This document shows positions 15,890-24,464 of a stretch of 64,000 nt of DNA, in pieces (within the stretch, counting starts at the first letter, position 1; the number at the start of each line of letters is the position of its first letter). The notes under the pieces are model-generated. The model was not told the DNA's origin and did not search any database. It saw only the letters and a program-made list of their open reading frames with translations. The stretch covers positions 329,363-393,362 of the forward strand of contig NZ_LR588414.1 in NCBI RefSeq assembly GCF_901447155.2, in the 5' to 3' direction. The DNA comes from Peptoniphilus catoniae (GTDB lineage Bacteria > Bacillota > Clostridia > Tissierellales > Peptoniphilaceae). The position numbers and the translations under genes are program-made.

Positions 15890-17326
15890 TTGAAAAAACT
15901 TAATAATAAAGATTTAATCAGCCTTGCTGAAGATATTTGGGACTATGCGGAGTTAAAATTCGAGGAAGAAAAGTCTTCCAAGGCACAAATGGCATTTTTA
16001 AAGGATTATGGTTTTGCAATAGAGGATAATTTGGCAGGTATACCTACAGCCTTTAAGGCAGAGTATGAATATGGAAGTGAGGGTCCTTGTTTAGCCATAC
16101 TTGGAGAATTTGATGCCTTGTCAGGTTTATCGCAAGTTGAAGATTTAACTGAAAGAAAGGAAAAAGCAAAGGGCGCCTGCGGTCATGGCTGTGGTCATCA
16201 TCTTTTAGGGAGTGGATCAATAGGTGCTGCAATTAATATAAGAAATTATATAGAGGAAAATAAAATTAAGGCTAAGGTTATTTACTTTGGTTGCCCGGCA
16301 GAAGAGGGAGGTTCAGCTAAGGCTTTTATGGCAAGAGCCGGAGCTTTTAACGAAGCGGATCTGGCTATAAGCTGGCATCCTTTTAACGGAACAGGAGTAT
16401 TAACCGGATCAATGCAGGCAAACAAACAAGTTTATGTAAGATTTTACGGTCAAGGGGCCCATGCTGCTTCCAATCCTCAGCTTGGTAGAAGTGCACTTGA
16501 TGCCTTGGAGCTTGTAAATGTAGGAGTAAACTTTTTAAGAGAGCATATAGAAGATACAGATAGAATACACTACGCAATAACAGATTCAGGAGGAAGCTCC
16601 CCCAATGTAGTTCAGCCCTATGCGGAAGGCTTATATTTAATGAGGTCCTTAGATGTAAAGGGCGTTGAAAAGCTTTATGAAAGATTTAAAAAAATTGTTG
16701 AAGGGGCAGGTCTAATGACTGAAACAAGGCCTGAAATAGTTTTTGATAAGGCTTGCTCCAATATAGTTCCTAACAGAACCATAGAAGAAATTTTATATCA
16801 GGCGCTTTTAGAAGAGGGTCCGGTTAAATATACAGATGAAGATTTAGACTATGCGAAAAAATTTAGAGATATTCTACCTGAAGAGAATCTAAATGCGGAA
16901 ATGTCTTTAAAGTTTGGAAACCCTATGGACAAACAAAAAGAGTTAAACTATTTAAGGGAGCACCTTCTTTACGACAAGATACTTGATTACTATCATAAAG
17001 AAACAGCTATAATGGGCTCATCAGATGTTGGAGATGTGTCAAATGTTATACCAACATCTCAAATAATAGTTGCATGCTTTGCCATAGGTACTGCAGTTCA
17101 CTCTTGGCAGGAGGTTGCTCAGGGCAAATCATCCTATGCTATAAAGGGAATGCTTAAGGCCGTAGATGTGTTGACTAATGCAGGTAAAAAAATCCTTGAC
17201 AATCCTGAGCTTATTAAAAAAGCTAAAGAAGAACTGATTAATAGAAGAGGAAAAGAATTTATTTCACCAATTCCTGAAGGCCAACTTCCTTTACAGGTTC
17301 AAAAAATGAAAGGTAAAAATAAGTAA
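15890..17326 (+). CDS. M20-family amidohydrolase, AbgB-like (p-aminobenzoyl-glutamate/N-acyl-amino acid hydrolase)
   Basis: 478 residues, close to AbgB length. Metal ligands are visible in G-A-C-G-H-G-C-G-H-H-L-L-G (about 95-107), in E-F-D-A-L, and in P-A-E-E-G-G with the general-base Glu. The dimerisation domain sits in the middle. Relatives cleave p-aminobenzoyl-glutamate, N-acyl amino acids or aminoacyl conjugates to give a free amino acid; the substrate cannot be read from sequence. It starts at TTG behind AAGGAGG with 7-base spacing. Last gene of the DUF5058-glutaminase operon, followed by a terminator, so it most likely hydrolyses the imported conjugate and passes glutamine or glutamate on. 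It is cytoplasmic, with no signal peptide. Confidence 0.85.
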   Translation: MKKLNNKDLISLAEDIWDYAELKFEEEKSSKAQMAFLKDYGFAIEDNLAGIPTAFKAEYEYGSEGPCLAILGEFDALSGLSQVEDLTERKEKAKGACGHGCGHHLLGSGSIGAAINIRNYIEENKIKAKVIYFGCPAEEGGSAKAFMARAGAFNEADLAISWHPFNGTGVLTGSMQANKQVYVRFYGQGAHAASNPQLGRSALDALELVNVGVNFLREHIEDTDRIHYAITDSGGSSPNVVQPYAEGLYLMRSLDVKGVEKLYERFKKIVEGAGLMTETRPEIVFDKACSNIVPNRTIEEILYQALLEEGPVKYTDEDLDYAKKFRDILPEENLNAEMSLKFGNPMDKQKELNYLREHLLYDKILDYYHKETAIMGSSDVGDVSNVIPTSQIIVACFAIGTAVHSWQEVAQGKSSYAIKGMLKAVDVLTNAGKKILDNPELIKKAKEELINRRGKEFISPIPEGQLPLQVQKMKGKNK

Positions 17327-17347
17327 AATCTATTTAAATAATGAAAA

Positions 17348-17384
17348 ACATCCCCTGATTAATTATCTTAGGGGATTTTTTATG
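17348..17384 (+). terminator. Intrinsic terminator of the glutaminase operon
   Basis: CATCCCCT / AGGGGAT stem with an AT loop and a T6 run, about 20 bases after the amidohydrolase stop. Confidence 0.88.
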
Positions 17385-17530
17385 AAATTTAATAATAGAT
17401 AAACTTCACAAGGTATGATTTTATTCTACTTAATGAGGTAAACTATAGGTTGAATATAATTTAAACTGCAGGTTTCTTGTAGTTGATTTAAATATTTAAT
17501 AATATTCCTTTAAAGAAAGGAGAATTTTAT

Positions 17531-18262
17531 ATGGACCAAATTGACAAGAAAGATTTTGGAGATTTTATTGCAAGGAAGAGAAAAGAAAAAAATATGACTC
17601 AAAAAGACATTTCAGATAAGCTTTTCGTTTCAGTGCAGGCTGTAAGCAAATGGGAAAGAGGCTTGTCATTTCCAGATATAAGTCTACTTATTCCCCTATC
17701 AAGGATATTAAATGTAAAGGTTTCAGATCTCTTAAGAGCGGAAGAGGATACAGAAGAAGCTAACGACAAGGTGGAGGATTTAATACAAAAAGTTTTGATA
17801 ATGGAAGGAAAAGACCCGGAAGAAAAAAGAAAAGAAAGGACAAAGAAAATAACTATATTTTTAATTTCCTTAGGTCTAATTGCAATAGAGTATTATGTTT
17901 TTTATAAATATTTAGACTTGGGACCTGAGAATTTTCTTACTGAAATAATATTGGGATTGGCCTTTAGTATAAGCTCCTGGTTATTTTTAGATGAAGTTTT
18001 GCCTTCTTATTATGATGAAAATAAAATATCCTTTGTAAGTAACGGCTTTTTCAGAATAAACCTTGTAGGAGTTTACTTTAACAATAATAATTGGAAGGCA
18101 ATTTTATCTTACCTTAGGTACTGGTCTTTAGCCTCAATGTTCTTTGCACCTTTTTTTAAACTTCTTATAGGATCAGATCTAAGAGGTGGAATGGTATCAC
18201 TAGTTATTTTCTTAATGAGTATATTTTTGCCGGTCTATATACTAGCTAAAAAATATGAGTAG
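17531..18262 (+). CDS. XRE-family regulator with a C-terminal membrane domain
   Basis: 243 residues. Residues about 10-66 form a Cro/CI-type helix-turn-helix (R-K-E-K-N-M-T-Q-K-D-I-S, then V-S-V-Q-A-V-S-K-W-E-R-G). A charged linker (about 70-105) follows, then roughly four membrane spans (107-127, 137-155, 195-215, 219-239). This layout is common in Firmicutes regulators that tether the DNA-binding domain to the membrane; targets are usually nearby genes or the regulator itself. ATG behind AAAGGAG. It stands alone; the next gene on the same strand is the broken DUF445 gene. The signal sensed and the targets are unknown. Confidence 0.82.
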   Translation: MDQIDKKDFGDFIARKRKEKNMTQKDISDKLFVSVQAVSKWERGLSFPDISLLIPLSRILNVKVSDLLRAEEDTEEANDKVEDLIQKVLIMEGKDPEEKRKERTKKITIFLISLGLIAIEYYVFYKYLDLGPENFLTEIILGLAFSISSWLFLDEVLPSYYDENKISFVSNGFFRINLVGVYFNNNNWKAILSYLRYWSLASMFFAPFFKLLIGSDLRGGMVSLVIFLMSIFLPVYILAKKYE

Positions 18263-18468
18263 ATAGAATCTTATTGACTATTAACAAAAGTTAATATATT
18301 TCTATAACTTTTATATCATCTTATTTGTCTTTAAACTTATATATTTTTTAAAACTTTAAAAAGTTTAGGTCTACTTTATCTAAAAGAAGGATGAAATTTC
18401 AAAGGCTTTTTGATAAAATAGGTACGTTGTTTAATTTTTACTACAAAGCTTATTAGAAAAGGTAGATT

Positions 18469-19064
18469 ATGAATATATTTAGATTATTATTTATTGCCCT
18501 TATAAGTGGACTTATAGGCTATATTACAAACGTCCTTGCTATTAGGAGGCTTTTTAGGCCCTATAAGAAAGTAAAAATCGGTCCTATATATTTTCAAGGG
18601 TTAATCGCCAAAAGAAAAGAAGATATTGCAAAAAGTGTTGCCGATACAGTTACAAGAGATCTTGTAGATAGGGAGGACCTTATAGGTCAGCTTATAAAGT
18701 AAGAAGACGAGGAATATTTTACGGAGTATATTTCAAATAGAGTTTCATCTACTGTAATTTAAAAGACGACATTTTTACCGACTCCCATTCAAGAACAATT
18801 GGTAAGAAAACTAAATGAAAAGGTTCAAAAAGAGTCTCCTAAGCTATTTAAGGATTTTAAAGATACAGCGGAAAAACAAATAAGAGAAAAGGTGGATCTT
18901 GCAGCCCTTATTGAAGAAAAGATTAACAGTTTAAAGGCCCTGATCTTGAAAACTTAGTTATTCAGGTTGCATCAAGGGAGCTTAAGGCTATAGAATGGCT
19001 AGGTCTTATTTTAGGCTTTATTATAGGCCTTATTCAAGGTTTAGTGAGCCTATATATCTTGTAA
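18469..19064 (+). pseudogene. DUF445 family membrane protein, broken by two stops and a frameshift
   Basis: The N-terminus (MNIFRLLFIALISGLIGYIT, then N-V-L-A-I-R-R-L-F-R-P) and C-terminus (R-E-L-K-A-I-E-W-L-G-L-I-L-G-F-I-I-G) are typical of the short, about 200-residue DUF445 proteins with a membrane helix at each end. The frame is interrupted by TAA at 18700-18702 and again at 18760-18762, and a shift near 18943 is needed to reach the C-terminal helix ending at 19064. All parts are present and in order, so the inactivation looks recent. Only the first 77 codons could be translated. No ribosome-binding site is seen for the later parts. Function of the family is unknown. Confidence 0.85.
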
Positions 19065-19080
19065 TATAATACCAATAATT

Positions 19081-19134
19081 AAGCACAGGAAATCCTAAAG
19101 CTTGTGGAACCCATGGATTTCTTGTGCTTTTTTA
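19081..19134 (+). terminator. Intrinsic terminator after the DUF445 pseudogene
   Basis: AAGCACAGGAAATCC pairs with GGATTTCTTGTGCTT (one mismatch) around a 19-base loop, then T6. Its presence supports that this was once a normal expressed gene. Confidence 0.82.
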
Positions 19135-19273
19135 ACTTAATCAAAAAACTGCAATTATAAATGTATATTAAGAAAAATAGGATAAAATTTACTTGCATAA
19201 TTAATAAATTTCATTTTATTCAAATAACCTGTATAATTAAAATAGATTAAAGAAAACAATAGGAGTGATATAG

Positions 19274-20110
19274 ATGAAGTTTATTTCGTGGAACATTGAC
19301 TCTTTAAATGCGGCACTTACGGGAGATTCGCCTCGTGCTCTTATGTCAAGAGATGTTCTTAATACTATAAATGATTATGATGCGGATGTTATTGCCATAC
19401 AGGAGACTAAGCTTCCGGCTAAGGGACCGAGTAAAAAACACTCTGAGATACTATTTGATATATTTAAAGGATACAAATATGAATGGGTATCTTCTAAAGA
19501 GCCTGCACGTAAAGGATATTCAGGTAACATGGTTTTGTATAAAGAAAAATTTGAACCGGTTGTAAGCTATCCTGAAATTAACGCACCGTCTACAATGGAT
19601 TATGAAGGAAGAATTATAACCTTAGAATTTGACAAGTTCTTTCTAACTCAGGTCTATACACCTAATGCGGGTTCAAAGCTTGAGAGGCTTCCTGACAGAC
19701 AGGAATGGGATATAAAGTATACTGATTATTTAAAGGATCTTGATAAAATAAAACCTATTATTGCAACAGGGGACTTTAATGTGGCCCATAAGGAAATAGA
19801 TTTAGCTCACCCTGCAAATAATAGGTTTTCAGCAGGCTTTACTGATGAAGAACGTGCAGGCTTTAGCGAACTTTTAAAAAGCGGTTTTACAGACACCTTC
19901 AGATATATTCATGGAGATGTTGAAGGGGTTTATAGTTGGTGGGCGCAAAGGGCAAAAACCAGCAAGATAAATAATTCAGGCTGGAGAATTGATTATTTTC
20001 TTGTAAGTGATAGAATTGCCAAAGCAGTTTTAAAATCTGAAATGGTGGATTCAGGACCTAGACAGGATCATGCGCCTATTTATATGGAGCTTGATTTAGA
20101 TTTAATTTAA
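19274..20110 (+). CDS. exoA: Exodeoxyribonuclease III / AP endonuclease
   Basis: 278 residues, standard for ExoIII/AP endonuclease 1. It incises abasic sites and trims 3' ends in base-excision repair. Landmarks: N-terminal S-W-N-I-D-S-L with Asn7, metal-binding Glu44 in I-Q-E-T-K, the catalytic T-G-D-F-N-V-A-H (Asp167/Asn169 region), the W-R-I-D-Y-F segment, and a C-terminal Q-D-H-A-P with the catalytic His near 264. ATG behind AGGAGTGATATAG. A TATAAT at 19232-19237 is a possible -10. Monocistronic with its own terminator downstream. No oddities. Confidence 0.93.
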   Translation: MKFISWNIDSLNAALTGDSPRALMSRDVLNTINDYDADVIAIQETKLPAKGPSKKHSEILFDIFKGYKYEWVSSKEPARKGYSGNMVLYKEKFEPVVSYPEINAPSTMDYEGRIITLEFDKFFLTQVYTPNAGSKLERLPDRQEWDIKYTDYLKDLDKIKPIIATGDFNVAHKEIDLAHPANNRFSAGFTDEERAGFSELLKSGFTDTFRYIHGDVEGVYSWWAQRAKTSKINNSGWRIDYFLVSDRIAKAVLKSEMVDSGPRQDHAPIYMELDLDLI

Positions 20111-20148
20111 AAGTTGAGAAGCTTATAATTTCTTGAATGTATTAAAAA

Positions 20149-20183
20149 TAAAGCCGGAGACTAATGCAGCCTTCGGTTTTTAT
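20149..20183 (+). terminator. Intrinsic terminator after exoA
   Basis: AAAGCCGGAG pairs (with two G-U pairs) with CTTCGGTTTTT around a short loop, followed by T-rich sequence. Confidence 0.75.
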
Positions 20184-20274
20184 TTAAACTGAAATTAGAT
20201 AATTAAAATTTAGAAAGTAAATTTACTTCAAGTGCAAAAACTTGATAAATTTATAGAAGTTTTAAATGACCTTG

Positions 20275-20283
20275 TGTTATAAT
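20275..20283 (+). promoter_or_regulatory. Extended -10 promoter of tRNA-Leu(GAG)
   Basis: TGTTATAAT, an extended -10 element, ends 17 bases before the mature tRNA 5' end. No good -35 hexamer is seen. Confidence 0.55.
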
Positions 20284-20299
20284 ACCAGGAGATTGATAA

Positions 20300-20386
20300 G
20301 CGGAAGTGCTGGAATCGGCAGACAGGCATGTTTGAGGGGCATGTGCAAGAAATTGCGTGAGAGTTCAAGTCTCTTCTTCCGCACCA
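20300..20386 (+). tRNA. tRNA-Leu (anticodon GAG)
   Basis: 87 bases with class II long variable arm and encoded CCA. The acceptor stem GCGGAAG pairs with CTTCCGC. The anticodon stem CATGT/GCATG encloses loop TTGAGGG, so the anticodon is GAG (reads CUU/CUC). The T arm contains GTTCAAG. It has its own promoter element and terminator. Confidence 0.95.
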
Positions 20387-20395
20387 TTAATTTAT

Positions 20396-20434
20396 ACACG
20401 GCCTAAATAAAAATATTAGGCTGTGTTTTTTATA
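20396..20434 (+). terminator. Intrinsic terminator after tRNA-Leu(GAG)
   Basis: ACACGGCCTAA / TTAGGCTGTGT stem with one G-U pair, then T6. It starts 10 bases after the tRNA CCA end. Confidence 0.88.
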
Positions 20435-20465
20435 GGTGGTTTGGTAGAGGTCTATTTAAACTTTT

Positions 20466-20503
20466 CTAATAAAAAAGATTCACATAAGACTGTGAACCCT
20501 TTA
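20466..20503 (-). terminator. Intrinsic terminator of the polA-coaE operon (- strand)
   Basis: Read on the minus strand, GGTTCACAGTCTTATGTGAATC forms an 8-bp hairpin followed by TTTTTTATT. It lies about 60 bases after the coaE stop. Confidence 0.8.
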
Positions 20504-20560
20504 ATTTAAAATAATAAAGTTTTTAATTTTCGCTTATATAGGAGTCGACGTGTATAGTTT

Positions 20561-21166
20561 TTATTTATTTAAGTTTTTTAGAAACTCTTCAACTTGATTT
20601 TCAAGGTTTTGCAAATCTGACTCGTTGTTTATAATTTTATCTGCATATTTCTTTTTTTCATCTATTGAAAGCTGAGACTTAATTTTTATTAGAGCCTCTT
20701 CTTCTTTTATCTTATCCCTTTTCATAAGCCTTTTGATTTGAGTGTCCGGGGAGGAGTAAACTAACCAAATCTCGTCATAGCTAAACTCATACTGATCCAA
20801 GGTATCTATTAGCTCTATTAAAAGGGGCATATCTACAAAAATTATTTTTTCTTGGGATTTATTAATTAAATAATTAAGCTTTTCAAAAATCCTTTTGTGG
20901 GTTATGGAGTTAAGAATGTTAAGTCTATCCTTGCTTTTAAAGACATACTTAGATAAAAGAGATCTTTTAAATTCACCTTTTTTAGAAAAGCTGGTATTAA
21001 AGGCGGATTCTATTTCTCTTATTATTTCCTTATCATTAAGAAGATCATGACCGATTTTATCAAGATCAATAACTTCATAGCCCTTGTTTCTGATTAAATT
21101 TGCTACAGTTGATTTGCCTGTAGATATGCTTCCTGTAAGGGCGATTATTTTTTTATTTTGTTTCAT
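20561..21166 (-). CDS. coaE: Dephospho-CoA kinase
   Basis: Phosphorylates dephospho-CoA at the ribose 3'-OH, the last step of coenzyme A synthesis. With the ATG at 21166 it is 201 residues, the family norm. The P-loop G-S-I-S-T-G-K-S-T is at residues 12-20, followed by D-L-D-K-I-G-H-D-L-L in the CoA-binding region. A TTG 27 bases upstream (21193) gives a longer frame, but its extra residues lie inside the polA coding end and do not fit the family, so ATG was preferred. The start overlaps the polA stop by 14 bases: polA and coaE are translationally coupled, a common arrangement in Firmicutes. Confidence 0.93.
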   Translation of the reverse strand: MKQNKKIIALTGSISTGKSTVANLIRNKGYEVIDLDKIGHDLLNDKEIIREIESAFNTSFSKKGEFKRSLLSKYVFKSKDRLNILNSITHKRIFEKLNYLINKSQEKIIFVDMPLLIELIDTLDQYEFSYDEIWLVYSSPDTQIKRLMKRDKIKEEEALIKIKSQLSIDEKKKYADKIINNESDLQNLENQVEEFLKNLNK

Positions 21167-23810
21167 ATAGACTCTTTCCCACTTCCAAGTCAACCTTTAA
21201 ATCCACATCCATATTAACAGTGGATTCCATAATTTTAATCATTAATTTTTTTACTTCTTCCTTTTCATCTTCCCTTGCATCTACTACAAGCTCATCGTGA
21301 ATTTGGAGTATGAGTTTTGATTTCATCTTTTTATTTTTAAGCTCTTGATAAATTTTAACCATGGCTATTTTTATAATATCTGCAGCTGACCCTTGTATAG
21401 GGGTGTTAATAGCTATTCTTTCTCCAAAAGAACGAATATTATAATTTTTAGCATTAAGTTCAGGTATATATCTTCGCCTGTTTAAAATAGTTTTAGCATA
21501 GCCCTTTTCCTTTGCAAGCTCCACTGCTTCAGTCATAAAATTTTTAATCCCTTTGTAGTGGTTAAGGTAGTTATCAATATATTCTCCTGCAACTTTTTTT
21601 GGAATGTTAAGGTTTTGTGATAATCCGTAGTCTGAAATTCCATAAACTATTCCGAAGTTAACGGCCTTGGCACGAGAACGTAAAAGGGGAGTAACCTCAT
21701 CAAAATCCACATGAAAAACTTGAGAGGCTGTTCTTCTGTGAATGTCTTCACCGTTTTTAAAGGCTTCAATCATATCCTTATCCTTAGAAATAGAGGCAAG
21801 CACCCTTAATTCAATTTGTGAGTAGTCTGCATCAACTAATTCACAACCTTCAGAGGACATTAAAGCCTTTCTTATAAGTCTGCCTTCTTCGGTCTTAATT
21901 GGTATATTTTGAAGGTTGGGCTCAGTTGAAGATATTCTACCTGTAGATGTAACTGTTTGATTAAAGTGAGAGTGAATTCTGCCTGTCTTAGGATTTATTA
22001 AGTCCTTAAGTCCTTCAATATAAGTAGATTTAAGTTTTGCAAGCTTTCTATATTCAAGAACGTAGCTTGCAATTTCAGATCTTCCTTGGAGCTTCTCAAG
22101 AACATCTGCACTAGTTGAGTAGCCGGTTTTAGTTTTTTTAATTACAGGGAGGTTCATTTTCTCAAATAGAATTTCTCCAAGCTTCTTTGGGGAATTAATA
22201 TTAAATTCTTCTCCGGATTCCTTATAAATTTTTTCTTCAAGGTCTTTTATATTTTTATCAAGATCTGCACCGATTTCATTGAGAATTGATTCTTCAGTTC
22301 GTATTCCGGTAAGTTCCATTGAGCTTAGGACTTCTACAAGGGGTAGCTCAACCTCATAGTAAAGATTGTCCATTTCCTGTTCTTTAATCTTTTCAAGCTG
22401 TTTGTCCATAAGCTTATAGACGGTATTAAGATAAAAGGAGAAGTATTTTGCAAGTTCACTGTAGTCAATATCAGAAAACTTTTTTTTCTTTGCGCCTTTA
22501 CCAAGAAGATCCTCCTCGCTTTTATAACTAAAGGAGAAATATTGATTGGAAAGATTATCTATTTGGTAATCCGACTGGGTTGAGTTTAAAATATATTCGG
22601 CAATTATACTGTCATGACTATAATTTTTAATATTTATATCGTAGTAGCTTAAAATTATAAGATCTTCTTTCAGGTCGTGTCCGATTTTTTCAATGTTGTC
22701 AGATTCAAAAACATTTTTAAATTTAAGAAGGTCCTTTATGTTTTTAAGGCTAATTAAGCAAGGATCCTTTCCCTTAACCTTTAAGGCAAGGTAAATGGGA
22801 GTAACTCCCTCATAGATTTTACCGTCTGTTATAAATTTAAAAGCGAAGGATTTAGCCTCTTCAATTTCTTTAAGAACATTATCTATAGATATATCTCTAT
22901 ACTTTAAATTCTCTTCTGAGGTTTCCTCGATTATTTCCCTTCTGTATTCTTCAGGCAATCTTTTAAGCAGGGTGTTAAATTCAAAATCCCTATACATTTT
23001 AGAAAGATTCACATAGTCATATTCCTTTAGCTTAAAATCCTCTAAGCTTTTATCAATAGGAACATTTCTTATTATTGTACCGAGTTTTTTACTCATAAAG
23101 GCTTGGGCTTTATTGTCTTCAAGGTTTTCCTTAAGCTTTTTCCCTGACACTTCATCTATGTTATTATAAAGATTCTCCATAGTTTTAAATTCATGTAAAA
23201 GCTTTAAGGCGGTTTTTTCACCTACACCAGGCACTCCCGGAATATTATCTGAAGAGTCACCCATAAGGCCTTTAAGGTCAATTAGTTGGTCAGGACTAAG
23301 GTCATAATCTTCTCTTATACTATCTTCAGTAATAATATCCATGTCGGTAATACCTTTTTTAGTAAAAAGGACCTGAGTGTTTTTGTCCACCAGTTGAAAA
23401 TAATCTCTGTCTCCAGTTAGAAGAATTGCATCCAAGTTTTCCTCTACTGCAATTTTTGCAAGACTTCCGGCTATATCGTCAGCCTCATATATGGGAGATT
23501 CCAAAAAATTTATATTCATTACCTTAAGAATTTCGCGGACTATTGGAAACTGTTGTTCAAGTTCGGTTGGTGTCTTTTGTCTCGTGCCCTTGTAGTCCTT
23601 ATATATGTCTGATCTGAAGGTTTTGCCCTTCATATCAAAGCAGGTTACTATGTAGTCAGGTTTAATTTTATCAATGGCATTCTCAAGCATGGATATAAAT
23701 CCGTAAATAGCATTTGTATATAAGCCCTTTTTAGTTTTTAAAAGAGGAAGGGCATAAAAAGCTCTGAAAAATAATGAAGATCCGTCTATAATTAATATTT
23801 TTTCCTTCAA
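21153..23810 (-). CDS. polA: DNA polymerase I (5'-3' exonuclease plus polymerase; proofreading domain degenerate)
   Basis: About 885 residues. Residues 1-290 are the FEN-like 5'-3' exonuclease (I-I-D-G-S-S-L-F-F-R-A-F-Y at the N-terminus, L-T-G-D-R-D-Y-F, G-D-S-S-D-N-I-P-G-V-P-G). The middle is a 3'-5' exonuclease fold, but the first metal-binding D-x-E motif is missing (F-K-F-I-T-D-G in its place), so proofreading is probably lost, as in Bacillus PolI. The polymerase domain has motif A (D-A-D-Y-S-Q-I-E-L-R), motif B (R-S-R-A-K-A-V-N-F-G-I-V-Y-G) and motif C (Q-I-H-D-E-L-V). It fills gaps in repair and removes RNA primers. TTG at 23810 was chosen because AAGGAG lies 8 bases upstream; GTG at 23819 overlaps that site. 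A -10-like TATAAT on the minus strand lies at 23833-23838. Confidence 0.95.
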   Translation of the reverse strand: MKEKILIIDGSSLFFRAFYALPLLKTKKGLYTNAIYGFISMLENAIDKIKPDYIVTCFDMKGKTFRSDIYKDYKGTRQKTPTELEQQFPIVREILKVMNINFLESPIYEADDIAGSLAKIAVEENLDAILLTGDRDYFQLVDKNTQVLFTKKGITDMDIITEDSIREDYDLSPDQLIDLKGLMGDSSDNIPGVPGVGEKTALKLLHEFKTMENLYNNIDEVSGKKLKENLEDNKAQAFMSKKLGTIIRNVPIDKSLEDFKLKEYDYVNLSKMYRDFEFNTLLKRLPEEYRREIIEETSEENLKYRDISIDNVLKEIEEAKSFAFKFITDGKIYEGVTPIYLALKVKGKDPCLISLKNIKDLLKFKNVFESDNIEKIGHDLKEDLIILSYYDINIKNYSHDSIIAEYILNSTQSDYQIDNLSNQYFSFSYKSEEDLLGKGAKKKKFSDIDYSELAKYFSFYLNTVYKLMDKQLEKIKEQEMDNLYYEVELPLVEVLSSMELTGIRTEESILNEIGADLDKNIKDLEEKIYKESGEEFNINSPKKLGEILFEKMNLPVIKKTKTGYSTSADVLEKLQGRSEIASYVLEYRKLAKLKSTYIEGLKDLINPKTGRIHSHFNQTVTSTGRISSTEPNLQNIPIKTEEGRLIRKALMSSEGCELVDADYSQIELRVLASISKDKDMIEAFKNGEDIHRRTASQVFHVDFDEVTPLLRSRAKAVNFGIVYGISDYGLSQNLNIPKKVAGEYIDNYLNHYKGIKNFMTEAVELAKEKGYAKTILNRRRYIPELNAKNYNIRSFGERIAINTPIQGSAADIIKIAMVKIYQELKNKKMKSKLILQIHDELVVDAREDEKEEVKKLMIKIMESTVNMDVDLKVDLEVGKSLYETK

Positions 23811-23968
23811 GATTATCACTCCTTGTAAAACTATTATACTATAAGTTAAAAATATTTCCCTAGAGCTATACTTCTACTTATAAAATTTTTACTTACAAAG
23901 CGTTAAGATATTGGGAGTTTAATAATCTATATGTAAGTAAAAAACTAATTTTATATTGGAGCATAAAA

Positions 23969-24008
23969 TAAAAAAGAACTTATTAATATTAATAAGCTCT
24001 TTTTTTCA
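23969..24008 (-). terminator. Intrinsic terminator after tRNA-Leu(CAA)
   Basis: On the minus strand, AAAAAAAGAGCTTATTAATATTAATAAG... folds into an almost perfect hairpin (AGCTTATTA/TAATAAG core) followed by a T-run. It lies about 40 bases after the tRNA 3' end, and the T/A arms could also act on the + strand. Confidence 0.72.
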
Positions 24009-24046
24009 TCTTTAACTAAATTTAAAAAGGTGTGTAAAAATGATCT

Positions 24047-24133
24047 TGGTGCCAAAGGCGGGACTTGAACCCGCACGATGTTGCCATCGCCAGATTTTGA
24101 GTCTGGTACGTCTGCCAATTCCGTCACTTTGGC
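24047..24133 (-). tRNA. tRNA-Leu (anticodon CAA)
   Basis: 87 bases, class II. On the minus strand GCCAAAG pairs with CTTTGGC, with encoded CCA. The anticodon arm CCAGA-CTCAAAA-TCTGG gives anticodon CAA (reads UUG). The variable arm GATGGCAACATC and the T arm CGGGTTCAAGTCCCG are intact. Confidence 0.96.
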
Positions 24134-24464
24134 AAAGTGTTCTTATATAATTTAACATTTACTTTATAATAAATCAATAATTTTTTATTAATAATTAAGA
24201 GATAAGCTTAAGTTAAGAGATTTAATCTTAATAAATAGACTTGTATTTCCAAGATTGCGTCTAATATATGACTAAAAATTTTAAAAAAGAATAATAAAAT
24301 ATGAGTTTTTTTGTTTATTTTGAATGGTTTTATGATAAAGTGTTAAGTGTTAGCATGATGTGAATATTGATAGCCAAATCATATACATTAAAATAATTTA
24401 GTGGTAGAATTATTTAAGTGTTATTTGTAACATCATGTAATTGATAAATTAAAGAGGTGTGTTT
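24134..24464. other. Intergenic region between divergent tRNA-Leu and the rnf operon
   Basis: About 330 AT-rich bases with no gene. It holds the divergent start regions of tRNA-Leu(CAA) (left) and rnfC (right). Apart from the candidate rnf promoter and the GAGG ribosome-binding site, I see no clear riboswitch fold or operator. Confidence 0.5.
24367..24394 (+). promoter_or_regulatory. Candidate promoter of the rnf operon
   Basis: TTGATA (24367-24372), a 16-base spacer and TAAAAT (24389-24394), about 70 bases before the rnfC ATG. Confidence 0.45.

Noticed and set aside
24134-24464. Possible riboswitch upstream of rnfC
   Set aside because: No conserved aptamer motif or terminator/antiterminator pair could be recognised; only a promoter-like element is present.
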